Part shown: piece after piece, positions 36,814-45,889 of the stretch
Layout of the letters: each line of letters opens with the position of its first letter
Position numbering within the stretch: position 1 is the stretch's first letter
From: Candidozyma auris
Lineage: Eukaryota > Ascomycota > Pichiomycetes > Serinales > Metschnikowiaceae
Direction of reading: 5' to 3'
Length of the DNA stretch: 64,000 nt
NCBI RefSeq assembly: GCF_003013715.1
Contig: NC_072815.1
Coordinates: forward strand, 248,001 to 312,000
Translations under genes and position numbers: made by a program
The notes under the pieces: generated by a model
The model's database searches: none
Seen by the model: only the letters and a program-made list of their open reading frames with translations
Told to the model about the DNA's origin: nothing

Positions 36814-38304
36814 ATGGGTGAAGAAAATAAGGCAATTCCCAATAATTCGAGCGAGAAAGTCCATCAAGAGATCTCCTCGGAAGATCTTAGGGAGGTTGCT
36901 CCCTCTCCTGTTCCTCCGCCGCCGCCTCCTAGACCTGAAGATAAACCCGTTATGAATCCCATCTACAACTCTACTTCCCCAACAGCCACGATTTTATTTA
37001 TAAGACAAGCTGAACTCTGGAGGTCACCTGGAATGAACATGCACACAGATGTGTTTTCAAGCACGCCGGTTCAATTCAAATCAAGAATTGACACCTCAGA
37101 CTCCACCATCTGGCCTGGGATAATTGAGGACTCGAACAATGACTATATCCGGAGTGGTAAGGTGAAGCACGTTGAGACCGCAATATTGGAGGGGATTCCC
37201 AAGGCGCATCGTGGGTTGGTATACTTGAAGACAGCTCAAGTGAAGACCCATATCGATAACACTAGTTACACGAGTCTTTTGAAGCGCGCCAGAACGTCGC
37301 TTCTGAACGAGGACAGAGCTCTTTTGGACAGTCAAGGTTTGAGTGAGGAGGTGAAAGAACTTCTCCTGGTGTTCACGTTTTGTACACGAGAAGTTATGCC
37401 GGAAAGCTCGACGGAACTGATTCCAAGTAGCTTCATTCTCAAGATCAGCCCCATTTTGGCCTTGATTCCTGAGTTGAGTAACCAAGAAATCCTAGCTTTA
37501 TTGTTTAAGTTCAACTTATTGAACAGTCGCCTTCACAAAGATGAATTTTACTACAAGTTGAGTCGTACTTTAGAGGAATTGGTTCCAGATTTGTTTGTTC
37601 ACATTTCAAAGCAAGGCATAAATCTTTCGGATTTCTACAAGTTGCTTCTTCACAGTATCTTTGATGTGGTGAGCGATCCAGATTTGATTGCCAAATTCTT
37701 TGACTTTTTCCTCTTCGAAGGGTTTGATTTCTACCATCGTGTGTTTGGTGCACTCTTTAAAGAGCAGGAGCTGCGAATCAGGGCTCTTTCCGGGGATGAG
37801 ATGAACGAGCTTTTCTTTTCAAATGACTTTCTAAAAGGTTTGAACGAGGATACCATTGCGCACGCATTGGAAGTCGAGCCCCTGTTGATCAAGTTTGAGA
37901 ACGAGTTCCATCTAATGAGCGCCAACGCCATGAGTGGAAACTACAATGAGCTTTCGAACCTCAAGGAAGCCAATGAGGATCTTATCTTCAAGATGAAACA
38001 AATGAAACAGAAGATGGACAGTCTTAAGAATACCCAAGATGAGATATTGGAGCAGCACAAGGACTATACGCAACAGCTTCGCGAAGCGAAACACAAGCGG
38101 GAGCAGCTTGAAGAGAAGAAGAGGCAGTTGCAAGAGAAGTATGCGCATTTGACGATGAAGGAGAATCTTCACAACACGATCAAGGCCAACGAGGTAATCT
38201 CCCGACAAAACCTCGAGATGGTGGACCAGATCACCGCTCTTGAGAGGCAGGTGGCTGCCAAGCGGATCAAGCTAGGTGACACGGCAGAAGCTGCAGCAAA
38301 GTGA
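36814..38304 (+). CDS. GYP5/GYL1-like protein with degenerate TBC domain
   Basis: A 496-residue protein with a proline-rich N-terminus (PSPVPPPPPPRPEDK), a central TBC-like fold and a C-terminal coiled coil (about residues 390-485, rich in KMKQMKQKMDSL, LEEKKRQLQEKY). The layout equals yeast Gyp5 and Gyl1, which act in polarised exocytosis. The TBC entry motif ILEGIPKAHRGLVYLK is recognisable. However, I do not see the IxxDxxR arginine finger or the YxQG glutamine finger at the expected places; these parts read LLNEDRALLD and FTFCTREVMPES. It therefore looks more like catalytically inert Gyl1 than active Gyp5. SH3 binding through the proline tract is inferred. Confidence 0.68.
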   Translation: MGEENKAIPNNSSEKVHQEISSEDLREVAPSPVPPPPPPRPEDKPVMNPIYNSTSPTATILFIRQAELWRSPGMNMHTDVFSSTPVQFKSRIDTSDSTIWPGIIEDSNNDYIRSGKVKHVETAILEGIPKAHRGLVYLKTAQVKTHIDNTSYTSLLKRARTSLLNEDRALLDSQGLSEEVKELLLVFTFCTREVMPESSTELIPSSFILKISPILALIPELSNQEILALLFKFNLLNSRLHKDEFYYKLSRTLEELVPDLFVHISKQGINLSDFYKLLLHSIFDVVSDPDLIAKFFDFFLFEGFDFYHRVFGALFKEQELRIRALSGDEMNELFFSNDFLKGLNEDTIAHALEVEPLLIKFENEFHLMSANAMSGNYNELSNLKEANEDLIFKMKQMKQKMDSLKNTQDEILEQHKDYTQQLREAKHKREQLEEKKRQLQEKYAHLTMKENLHNTIKANEVISRQNLEMVDQITALERQVAAKRIKLGDTAEAAAK

Positions 38305-38604
38305 GCCGGACAGTATTATTTGGGAATATAGCAATGAAAGTTATGAAGTACATGCTACATGCCTGTGGGTGCAAAATCGTCGTGGTGACCGCGTAATTCA
38401 AAGCTCTGCTGAGTCATAATTTTGGTAAACTGATATCTCGTCTTCGCTTATAACACTTGATCTGTCTACAACACCTTAATCACTAGTCGCACCTAGTCCT
38501 ACCTTCAGCATATATATACCTTATATATAAGGCATTCGCAGCCTTCTATTGTTAGCATCTCACATCAGACAACCCACATCAAAACAACTTGTATCACCTT
38601 CCTC
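38305..38604. other. Upstream region of BNA4
   Basis: 300 bp with a weak GGTGCAAAATCG similarity near 38365, a TA-rich run (ATATATATACCTTATATATAA, about 38510-38530) and the GGCTGCGAAT variant of the recurrent motif at 38534-38543. Confidence 0.45.
38534..38543 (-). promoter_or_regulatory. Recurrent intergenic motif, variant GGCTGCGAAT, copy 10
   Basis: Minus-strand 9/10 match, only about 60-70 bp before the long-form BNA4 ATG. This is unusually close compared with other copies. Confidence 0.4.
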
Positions 38605-40221
38605 ATGCTCTCGTATATAAATCTTGTACCTCCCATAATCAACATTATCGTGCCTCTGCTCCCGCTCGTATGGCTCTACAAGTCCAAACAGGCTCCAAAG
38701 CAGCCGACGTGCATAGAATCATCTGACCTCCCACCAGTTTTCCCCAGAGCAAGCAACAAAGCTAAACCAACACAAACTACAGCCCAGAAAAACCCAGAAG
38801 ACATGCCCCAAACGGTTGGAATTGTCGGCGCCGGTTTGGTCGGGTGTCTTGCTGGGCTTGCGCTCCACGCCAAAGGGTACGATGTGACGATTTTCGAATT
38901 GAGACCAGACCCCAGGGCCAACGGTGGAAGGGCCTCGTTGAGGTCAATCAATTTGGCCGTCAGCGACCGGGGCATTCGGGCAATGAAGTATGTCGACGAG
39001 GATATCGCCAAACGAGTGATGCAGCATGTGATCCCCATGAAGGGACGAATGATCCATGATATCACCGGGAAGAAGCAGGAGTCACAGAAGTACGGGCTTT
39101 TCGGGGAAAGCATCAACTCAATTGACCGGTTGTTTTTAAACAAGTGCCTCTTACAGGAGCTCTCGAGGGTCAGGGTGAAGGTGTTTTTTGAGCACAAGCT
39201 CGTGAACTTGGTCAACGGGGAGCAGCCCGAGTTGAAGCTTGCGTCCAAAGATGGGTTCGAAAAGAAAGTCAAGTTTGACTTTGTCATTGGCGCCGATGGA
39301 GCTCATTCCCAGATCAGATACCACATGCAAAAGGGCATGAGAATGGACGTTTCGCAGAAGTACATTGACATGCAATATTTGGAGTTGCTGATTCCCAGAG
39401 TGGAAGGCGTCAGTGCTACTCACCCTTCGAGGTTTGCCATTGACCCAAACCATCTACACATTTGGCCCCGGAAGGACTTCATGTTGATTGCGTTGCCCAA
39501 CGAAGACGGCCTGTTCACGCTGACCTTCTTTAGCCCTTGGTCCACCATCGAGCAGTTCAAGGATGATTCTGACAAGTTCTTGCAGTTTTTCAAGAAAAAT
39601 TTCCCGGACGCCTATGACTTGATTGGCGTTGACCGTCTCAAACATGCCTTCTTGCACCAGCCTAGGGGCCTGTTGATGCAGGTTTCTGTTAAACCGTACA
39701 GCACTCCCAACAACAGAGTTCTTCTTATAGGTGACGCCGCTCACTCTATGGTGCCTTTCTACGGCCAGGGCATGAATTGTGGGTTCGAGGATGTCCATGT
39801 TTTGATGAAACTTCTTGAAAAGAACAGAAACAACCTTGTGAAGAGTATCGGCCAGTATACTGCTGAGAGGAAAGAGGACCTCGACGCCATCTGCAAGCTT
39901 GCTCTCGACAACTACTACGAAATGTCTACCAAGGTGATTGACCCCCTATACCTCTTGCGCAAAAAGATCGATTACGTGTTGGGCAAGTTGGGCACTGGAT
40001 GGCTCTTCACGTGGATCCCCATGTACACAATGATTTCCTTCAGAGGCGACATACGGTACACTGACGCTGTGAGAAGAGAGAAGAGACAAGCCACCATATT
40101 GAAATGGCTTCAGTACGGTTCTGTGGTTGTGCTAGCTGCTTTGATTGTTTCACAAGGCAGAAGACTTCGAAATATTATGGATTTGCTTGGACACCGGAGG
40201 GCTCTGCCTGTGGTGAGGTAA
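38605..40221 (+). CDS. BNA4: Kynurenine 3-monooxygenase
   Basis: An FAD monooxygenase hydroxylating L-kynurenine in the de novo NAD pathway, at the outer mitochondrial membrane in yeast. From the first ATG it is 538 residues; a second in-frame ATG at 38803 (residue 67) would give 472, close to the yeast length of 460. The GxGxxG dinucleotide fold GAGLVG is at residues 75-80, the second FAD motif [19 protein letters not shown] follows, and the C-terminus has a membrane span ([10 protein letters not shown]) and a basic tail. The extra N-terminal 66 residues begin with a hydrophobic helix (8-25). CTG codons 303 and 306 fall in the segment FMLIALPN...FTxTFF, where animal KMO has Ser and Cys, supporting Ser decoding. 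Confidence 0.94.
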   Translation: MLSYINLVPPIINIIVPLLPLVWLYKSKQAPKQPTCIESSDLPPVFPRASNKAKPTQTTAQKNPEDMPQTVGIVGAGLVGCLAGLALHAKGYDVTIFELRPDPRANGGRASLRSINLAVSDRGIRAMKYVDEDIAKRVMQHVIPMKGRMIHDITGKKQESQKYGLFGESINSIDRLFLNKCLLQELSRVRVKVFFEHKLVNLVNGEQPELKLASKDGFEKKVKFDFVIGADGAHSQIRYHMQKGMRMDVSQKYIDMQYLELLIPRVEGVSATHPSRFAIDPNHLHIWPRKDFMLIALPNEDGLFTLTFFSPWSTIEQFKDDSDKFLQFFKKNFPDAYDLIGVDRLKHAFLHQPRGLLMQVSVKPYSTPNNRVLLIGDAAHSMVPFYGQGMNCGFEDVHVLMKLLEKNRNNLVKSIGQYTAERKEDLDAICKLALDNYYEMSTKVIDPLYLLRKKIDYVLGKLGTGWLFTWIPMYTMISFRGDIRYTDAVRREKRQATILKWLQYGSVVVLAALIVSQGRRLRNIMDLLGHRRALPVVR

Positions 40222-40475
40222 CCTGGCTGTCTCACCTAGCGGACTCCGTACTGTCCAGACACTCATCTTCAAAGCACCGCTAACGTTGTAAACAACATTA
40301 GAAATGCCTAGATAAATAATTTATTGACAATGACTTTTTTTTTCCTGGTCTTCGACTTTCTACCCTGCTTCTCCCATGTAGTGGTGTGTCCGACACAAAA
40401 GCCCCATACTGAAAAATTTATCTAGTACCCATACTGTTGGAGATTCATCGCCACAACTTGTAAATACATAAAAGA

Positions 40476-41768
40476 ATGTTACGTCTGTCGCTTCCAAGAC
40501 AGATGGTGGCGCCTGGTCACATGGCCACATATAGACCCCCCTTCGTTGCTGGAATCAGATGTTTTGCCGTCTCTGGCGCTGCTCACAATCAAAACCAGGG
40601 GAAGTCGCCTCTCGAAGTGTTCTTCAACACGTTCAAGGCAGAAATTAAAAAGTCCAACGAGCTCAAGGAGAACATTAAGGCCCTTCAGGATGAAACGGGC
40701 CGTGTAGCCGAGTCTGAGGCTTTCAAGAAGGCAAAAGAGGCATACGACAGAGCACAGAAGGGTTCATCGGCAGCAGGTAAAATGGCTAAGAAAACTGCCG
40801 AAGCTGTCGGTGGGGCTGCTTACAAAGCGTGGGAGTCCCCGGTTGGTAAAGGTGTGAGACTTACGGTGAAGACTGGTGCAGATGTTGCTGACAAAGCCTT
40901 TGAGCCTGTGAGAAACACTCAGGTGTACAAGGACATGAGCAATGTGATTGACGACGGGTCTCTGAACATGTACGGAGGTTTTCTTACCAAGGAACAGAGA
41001 GAAAGGTTGAGAAAGAAGGAACTACAAGAGAGAATGCTTAAGGGCAAGGTGTGGAAACCGGTGAAGGAGAACGAGAACACCAACGGTGCGCTTGTTGCTA
41101 CAGAGCATAAAGCTAGAGGTCCCAGTGCGTCTGAGAGATGGGAACAATTCAAGCTCAAAAACCCCATTGGTAGAGGAATTGTGTACTTAAAGGAGAAATG
41201 GGAAGACAGTGAAAACGGGTTGATTGCCCTTATTCGTACCGTCATCGAGAAGGTCACTGGGTTTTTCTCAGAGACAGAGCAGGCTAAAGTGGTGAAACAG
41301 TTCAGAATGATGGACCCAAACTTCAGAGTCACGGACTTCACCAAGACATTGACCAACTACATCGTTCCTGAGTTGTTGGATGCGTACATCAAGAACGACG
41401 CCGATGTGTTGAAGCGTTGGCTCAGCGAGGCTCCCTTCAACGTGTGGCAGGCGAACAACAAGCAGTTCATTCAGCAAGGGTTATTTTCAGATGGTAAAAT
41501 CTTGGATATTCGTGGCGTCGACATTGTTACTTGCAAGAATCTCCAGCCCAACGATACACCCGTGATTGTGTTGAGCTGTCGTGCCCAGGAAGTACACTTG
41601 TACAGAAAGGCTAAAACCGGTGAGGTGGCTGCTGGTACGCCTGACCACATTCAGATGAGCACGTACGCCATGGTTTTTACTAGAGTTCCTGAGGAGATGG
41701 ACAACGAGGAAACTGAAGGATGGAAGGTGATTGAATTTGCCCGTGGCGGATCCCGCCCATTCCACTGA
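40476..41768 (+). CDS. TIM44: Mitochondrial import motor subunit Tim44
   Basis: A 430-residue matrix-side peripheral protein that anchors Hsp70 (Ssc1) to the TIM23 channel. The N-terminal ~35 residues form a basic presequence. The central helical region includes SPLEVFFNTFKAEIKKSNEL and AAYKAWESPVGKGVRLT. The Tim44-like C-terminal domain runs from about residue 260: FSETEQAKVVKQFRMMDPNF, YIVPELLDAYIKNDADVLKR, ILDIRGVDIV and a final GWKVIEFARGGSRPFH. Length matches yeast (431). Only 254 bp separate it from BNA4, and no recurrent motif is found there. Confidence 0.95.
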   Translation: MLRLSLPRQMVAPGHMATYRPPFVAGIRCFAVSGAAHNQNQGKSPLEVFFNTFKAEIKKSNELKENIKALQDETGRVAESEAFKKAKEAYDRAQKGSSAAGKMAKKTAEAVGGAAYKAWESPVGKGVRLTVKTGADVADKAFEPVRNTQVYKDMSNVIDDGSLNMYGGFLTKEQRERLRKKELQERMLKGKVWKPVKENENTNGALVATEHKARGPSASERWEQFKLKNPIGRGIVYLKEKWEDSENGLIALIRTVIEKVTGFFSETEQAKVVKQFRMMDPNFRVTDFTKTLTNYIVPELLDAYIKNDADVLKRWLSEAPFNVWQANNKQFIQQGLFSDGKILDIRGVDIVTCKNLQPNDTPVIVLSCRAQEVHLYRKAKTGEVAAGTPDHIQMSTYAMVFTRVPEEMDNEETEGWKVIEFARGGSRPFH

Positions 41769-42191
41769 TTGCGGTCCGAAAAGACTGTTTTCGGTGCTGT
41801 ATAATTTGACGACGATTTGTATATAATGCATGCCCTAGGCGATCAAGGAATGGAAGTTGTATATCCTCTTATCTTTCTTCCTTCTGTAGGGCCTCAGATT
41901 TCGCAGCCATTGATCTGGAGAGGTGAGAATGACCAACAATCCTGAGCCACACTCACCCCGTGGAGATAACTTTCGTGTGAATATTGATCACTTTTTCCAT
42001 AAGCAAGAAAGACCCTCTATTTTTTCTTGCACTTCCTTGTTTAGTTTCTTCTCTTTCTCCTATCAGATACTTTGACTGATATTCTCCTGTCCTGCACACG
42101 CCATCGAGTGAATCGCAGTTTTGTAGCCAAACAAAATCAATGTGTCAACTACTTAACACATTTAATCTAAAAGACCATTCAATCCCTGGAG
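41769..42191. other. Upstream region of GLO3
   Basis: About 420 bp with an exact recurrent motif at 41899-41908. No other feature is seen. Confidence 0.5.
41899..41908 (-). promoter_or_regulatory. Recurrent intergenic motif GGCTGCGAAA, copy 11
   Basis: An exact minus-strand match (plus context AGATTTCGCAGCCATTGA), about 290 bp before GLO3. Confidence 0.6.
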
Positions 42192-43616
42192 ATGTCGGAC
42201 GGGTACGCCACGAAAGAAGAGGCAGAGAAAATCTTTGCGAAGTTGAGACAGCACCCAGCCAATCAGGTGTGTTTTGACTGCCCCAACAAGAACCCAACCT
42301 GGACGTCGATCCCCTTTGGCATTATGCTCTGCTTGGAGTGCTCAGCTGTTCACAGAAACTTGGGTGTCCACATATCTTTTGTCAAATCGCTGAACTTGGA
42401 TTCGTGGCAGAGAATCCAGTTGAGACACTTCAAGTTTGGCGGGAACCAGGTAGCAAAAGAGTTTTTTACCAAAAACGGCGGGTCGCAGTATGTGAATGGT
42501 AAAGTCGATGCGAGCACCAAGTATCTGAGCCCCGTGGCCAGAAAGTATCGGGAAAAGTTGAAGAAGACCGCACAGCAGGACGCCATAAAACATCCTAATG
42601 AGGTCACGCTAGACGACACGCTGGACTCGTTGCTGTTGGTTGATGGGTCGCTGTCGAGTGCCACAGCGTCAACAGACGATTTCTTCTCAAACTGGAGCAA
42701 ACCCATCAATACATCTTCTCCTTCACCTTTAGGGCTGAGGCCTTCCACTCCTTCTGGTCTTACGTCCAACGGGGCTGGATCAAACCCAGTGTCTGGTGAC
42801 GAAAGTAGTGCTAGTGTGGGTGCCAGGCAGCCTGTGAGAACTGCTGCAGCTAGAGCAAAGAATAATGCCAATGTGCTTGCTGCGAAGAAGTCTATTCTTT
42901 CGAGTAAGGGCAACGGGCCCAGGACCTCCCGGGCGACTGCAAGAAGAGTGAAGCAGCAAGAAGAAGAGATTGACTTTGATGAGCTCGAAAGAAAAGCTAA
43001 AGAAGAGGCTGAGGAAGCCAAGAGATTGGGTTATAAACCAGAGCCAGAGACCACGACCATTTCGTCGCCTAAGGCAGTTTCTACTGCGAAACCTGCCTCG
43101 TCGTTATCCTTGGGCAGCGCTGGTGGATTCGGTTCCACTGCGCGTGAAGAAGAGACACCAAAGCCCGTAGAAGAGACTACTGTTCAGTTCCAGAAGTTGG
43201 GATTTGGCATGACCCAGGGAGACAACAACTTGGAGGCAACGAAGAAGAAGTACAAGGACGTTGCTTACACAGGGGAGGTTGCCAGCAAGTACGGCCAGCA
43301 AAAGGGAATTTCGTCGGACGAATACTTTGGCAGGGGACCCAGATTTGATGAGGCTGTGAGACAAGAAGCGCAGCAGAAGCTCCAGGCGTTCAATGGTAGC
43401 CAGTCGATCTCGTCGAGCTCATATTTTGGTGAAGACGAGCAGGCGCGTCAGGGACCCAGAAGAAGTCTGGGTGGTCTTGGAGAGATTGAGAGCGCCGCGC
43501 GAGAATTTGCACTGAAGTTCTCTGGCAACGCCAACCAGGATCTCGAGGTGTTGAAGGATGCATTGGAGGAAGGAGCCACCAAGCTAGGAGGGTACTTGAG
43601 GGACTTTTTGCGTTAA
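42192..43616 (+). CDS. GLO3: ADP-ribosylation factor GTPase-activating protein Glo3
   Basis: A 474-residue ArfGAP2/3-type protein working with coatomer on Golgi-to-ER COPI vesicles. The zinc finger of the GAP domain is C-x2-C ... C-x2-[21 protein letters not shown] then [12 protein letters not shown], with the arginine finger in HRNLGVH. NLDSW follows as [19 protein letters not shown]. The middle is low-complexity with a charged helix rich in KEEAEEAKR. The C-terminal regulatory (GRM) repeats [15 protein letters not shown] and [12 protein letters not shown] are present, which separate Glo3 from Gcs1. Length is close to yeast Glo3 (493). Confidence 0.94.
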   Translation: MSDGYATKEEAEKIFAKLRQHPANQVCFDCPNKNPTWTSIPFGIMLCLECSAVHRNLGVHISFVKSLNLDSWQRIQLRHFKFGGNQVAKEFFTKNGGSQYVNGKVDASTKYLSPVARKYREKLKKTAQQDAIKHPNEVTLDDTLDSLLLVDGSLSSATASTDDFFSNWSKPINTSSPSPLGLRPSTPSGLTSNGAGSNPVSGDESSASVGARQPVRTAAARAKNNANVLAAKKSILSSKGNGPRTSRATARRVKQQEEEIDFDELERKAKEEAEEAKRLGYKPEPETTTISSPKAVSTAKPASSLSLGSAGGFGSTAREEETPKPVEETTVQFQKLGFGMTQGDNNLEATKKKYKDVAYTGEVASKYGQQKGISSDEYFGRGPRFDEAVRQEAQQKLQAFNGSQSISSSSYFGEDEQARQGPRRSLGGLGEIESAAREFALKFSGNANQDLEVLKDALEEGATKLGGYLRDFLR

Positions 43617-43979
43617 AATGTAGATATAATACAATTAGTTACAAGAGGGCAGGCGACAAGAGGCGTCGGAGAGTATTGATATATTTGAGGCATTGGCCTG
43701 TGTGGAAAGGCGTCACCTGAGCAGGAATTCTAGGTTTGAAGCACCACCAGCAGCAGCAATGCAGGCACCCTCCAAGGTGTGGCGAGTGAGATTGTGCATT
43801 GAGTCTGGTTATGAACAAAGAAGCCACCAAAATGGAAAAGCATCGTCACAACGATTTGCGTAATTATTTTTTTGGTTTCAAGGCGAATTTAAGTGAAGTT
43901 CCGAAGGTGCCGTGCCGTCCCAAGACGGGAGACTGTAGAACTCAAACCTTAAAGGAAGAAGGTGAAGCGATTGGCGTGT

Positions 43980-43989
43980 GTTCGCAGCC
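43980..43989 (-). promoter_or_regulatory. Recurrent intergenic motif, variant GGCTGCGAAC, copy 12
   Basis: Minus-strand 9/10 match (plus context GTGTTCGCAGCCATTAA), about 360 bp after the GLO3 stop. Confidence 0.5.
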
Positions 43990-44590
43990 ATTAACGTAGA
44001 CCGAGTGCAAGTTCACTAAAAACTACAAATCAAGAAAGCTTAAGCCAATCGACAAATCAGCATATCCAAGCCAACCTCTGGCCGACAAGTAACAATGCTC
44101 GTATCCTCTGGCGACTCGTATTTGCCACTTTGTATTGCGGCAGCGATTGCAATATTACTGGTGAGCAAACCGAAATTGAAATTGACGCAGAGAGGAGAAC
44201 AATGAAAAGAAAAAGGAAGCAAAGGAGAGGATGTAAAGGAAAAACAACGAAAGAAAGGAACAAAAGAAAAGAGAGAGATAAGGTACAAGGTCGAAGGGAG
44301 GGCTTAGGGTTACAGGGGTGGACAAAGTGGAGACGCCTGGCGACAGTATGGAGGGAACACACAAGCGGACGCAGGGCAGACTGTGGATTCACAAATGGTG
44401 TTTTGCAGAAGGTGCTTCGCAGATTGAGGAACTTTGCCGTCGGCGGGCGTAGAAATCTCTCGAATTTTTTTAATTTTGTTTTTTTGGCGCGAGCGTCGTT
44501 TTTGTGAAACCTACCGGTGGACTCAAACAACAACTGGAATTACCCAGCCAACCACGCGACGCGAGATCCAAGGAGCCCACCAGCGAGAGC

Positions 44591-44625
44591 AATGAGCTTT
44601 TCACAGCAGCTTGGCCAAGCTCATT
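44591..44625. repeat. Inverted repeat with internal palindrome
   Basis: Arms AATGAGCTT (44591-44599) and AAGCTCATT (44617-44625) are perfect inverted copies with a 17-bp spacer. A perfect 14-bp palindrome AGCTTGGCCAAGCT (44608-44621) overlaps the right arm. Confidence 0.85.
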
Positions 44626-44699
44626 GTGGCTGGTAGATTGTCCTTTGTGTTCGTCCCCGCCAGCGCCAGTGGAGGAACGATGACGTCTGGCAGAGGTTG

Positions 44700-44709
44700 C
44701 TTTGCAGCC
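44700..44709 (-). promoter_or_regulatory. Recurrent intergenic motif, variant GGCTGCAAAG, copy 13
   Basis: A weaker variant in the GC-rich part of the sugar-porter upstream region. A related TTTCGGAGCCATTTT (one base off) follows at 44839-44853. Confidence 0.35.
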
Positions 44710-44737
44710 AGGAGGAGGATCCGGAATTCCTCTGTGG

Positions 44738-44764
44738 GACGCTGCGGACGCTGCGGACGCTGCG
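44738..44764. repeat. Tandem repeat GACGCTGCG x3
   Basis: Three perfect consecutive 9-bp units. They place CGG triplets at a constant 9-bp spacing, which could serve a zinc-cluster regulator; that use is inference. Confidence 0.85.
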
Positions 44765-45463
44765 ATGGGAGGGTTCTGGCACTATTTTCGCAGGAAGCGC
44801 ACCCCAAATGGTGCCGGCGGGGGACACGATGGGCAGGATTTCGGAGCCATTTTTGTGCGAGCAGCGATTCTTTTCCCTTGCGGCCCGCGCGCGCGAGCTA
44901 CCCTCGTAAAGCAGGGCTGCCCCGGCCGTAAAAAAAATCGTGGGGCGCGCTCGGCGCCAGATAACTGGGTCCGCTGAGGCTGCGCTCGGGAAGGCAATAA
45001 TGGGACGACGGGGACAATGGCGGCAACAAAGGGGCCCACAAGGGAGAGAGGCGGATAATTGCAAAGCATATACAAAAAAGCTTGAAAATGCACAGGCAGG
45101 CAGTTGGGTGGCAGGAAGGAAGCACGAACCTCCAAGCGACACAATTGGCCCACCACAAGGCCCCGATTACGTCATTTTGTCCTCCCCCCTCCCCCAAAAC
45201 CTAGATGGCCTTCTCACCTTGTGCATAGCGGCAGCCGGTTGCGAAACAACACAAAATATCGTGTGTCCATTGGGTGCTTGTTTCCAAAAATTGTGTCCGA
45301 GAACCTTTCCCGCCCCGCCGTCACGCCTTGTCCCAGAGGTAGCCCGGCTAAACCTCCCACCCTGCGTAGCGGGAAATTCAGTCTGGGGTTTGTCCCAAAG
45401 TCCCTTAGGCTTGAGAGAGCCCTAATCTGGTGTATGGGAGAAATTCTTTGGACATAGTCATTG

Positions 45464-45510
45464 TTGAGCGCTGAAGCTCAACCTTTTTGCTAGCCTCTGG
45501 CTAGCCAGAG
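45464..45510. repeat. Adjacent palindromes in the sugar-porter promoter
   Basis: First, TTGAGC and GCTCAA arms at 45464-45469 and 45476-45481 with a 6-bp loop. Second, GCTAGCC-TCT-GGCTAGC at 45489-45505. Third, a perfect 16-bp palindrome CTCTGGCTAGCCAGAG at 45495-45510 overlapping the second. They lie about 170-215 bp upstream of a TATA box. Confidence 0.85.
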
Positions 45511-45680
45511 AGTATCTGAATTCCATATCTCGACGAGTTCGTAGCTTCTTTGTCGAAGTCCCAGTCCTGCAGAAACCATGTGGGGCAGGTGCCTCCAAAG
45601 TCTACTTCGGCTGGCGCTCGGATTAGTGCCGTGCGTAAACCTGGAGGGCTTCCTTGTTTGGTGGTTGCTCTCTGGAATGG

Positions 45681-45688
45681 TATAAATA
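45681..45688 (+). promoter_or_regulatory. TATA box of the sugar-porter gene
   Basis: TATAAATA 200 bp before the ATG, implying a leader of roughly 100-150 nt. It places the palindromes at 45464-45510 in the promoter rather than the mRNA. Confidence 0.5.
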
Positions 45689-45879
45689 CACTGGCGGGTC
45701 CGCCTCTGTCGGGTCCTGCTAGTCTCACTTTTTGTCTGGTATTTTCGTGTCTAGCTCCTTTTAACCGCTAGACGTTCCTCCCGCCTCGCCGTCACCTATA
45801 TTCTTGGCCCTTTCTTGGCTACTTTGACAGGTTTACTCGTTAGCTAATTCTCATCCTCGAACTCACTTCCTGTACCTGT

Positions 45880-45889
45880 GGCTGCAAAT
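45880..45889 (+). promoter_or_regulatory. Recurrent motif variant GGCTGCAAAT at the sugar-porter start codon
   Basis: The variant overlaps the ATG (GGCTGCAAATG). It may be a chance match or a translation-start context effect rather than a functional copy. Confidence 0.25.

Larger units (their letters stand above)
43617..45887. other. Long GC-variable upstream region of the sugar porter
   Basis: A 2.27-kb gene-free region, the longest in the window. It contains recurrent-motif copies or variants at 43980, 44700, 44839 and 45880. It also has an inverted repeat at 44591-44625, three GACGCTGCG tandem units at 44738-44764, a GC-rich patch around 44640-45010, palindromes at 45464-45510 and a TATAAATA at 45681. 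Several long open frames are low-complexity frames in GC-rich DNA with no recognisable protein. Confidence 0.55.

Noticed and set aside
44621..45142. 173-codon and several other open frames in the sugar-porter upstream region
   Set aside because: GC-rich sequence has few stops. The translations are Arg/Ser/Pro/Cys-rich and low-complexity in several frames at once, with no matching family.
43617..45887. Possible centromere
   Set aside because: It is the longest gene-free stretch, but it is GC-rich in part rather than a GC trough and carries promoter-like elements; no centromere-specific signature is readable.
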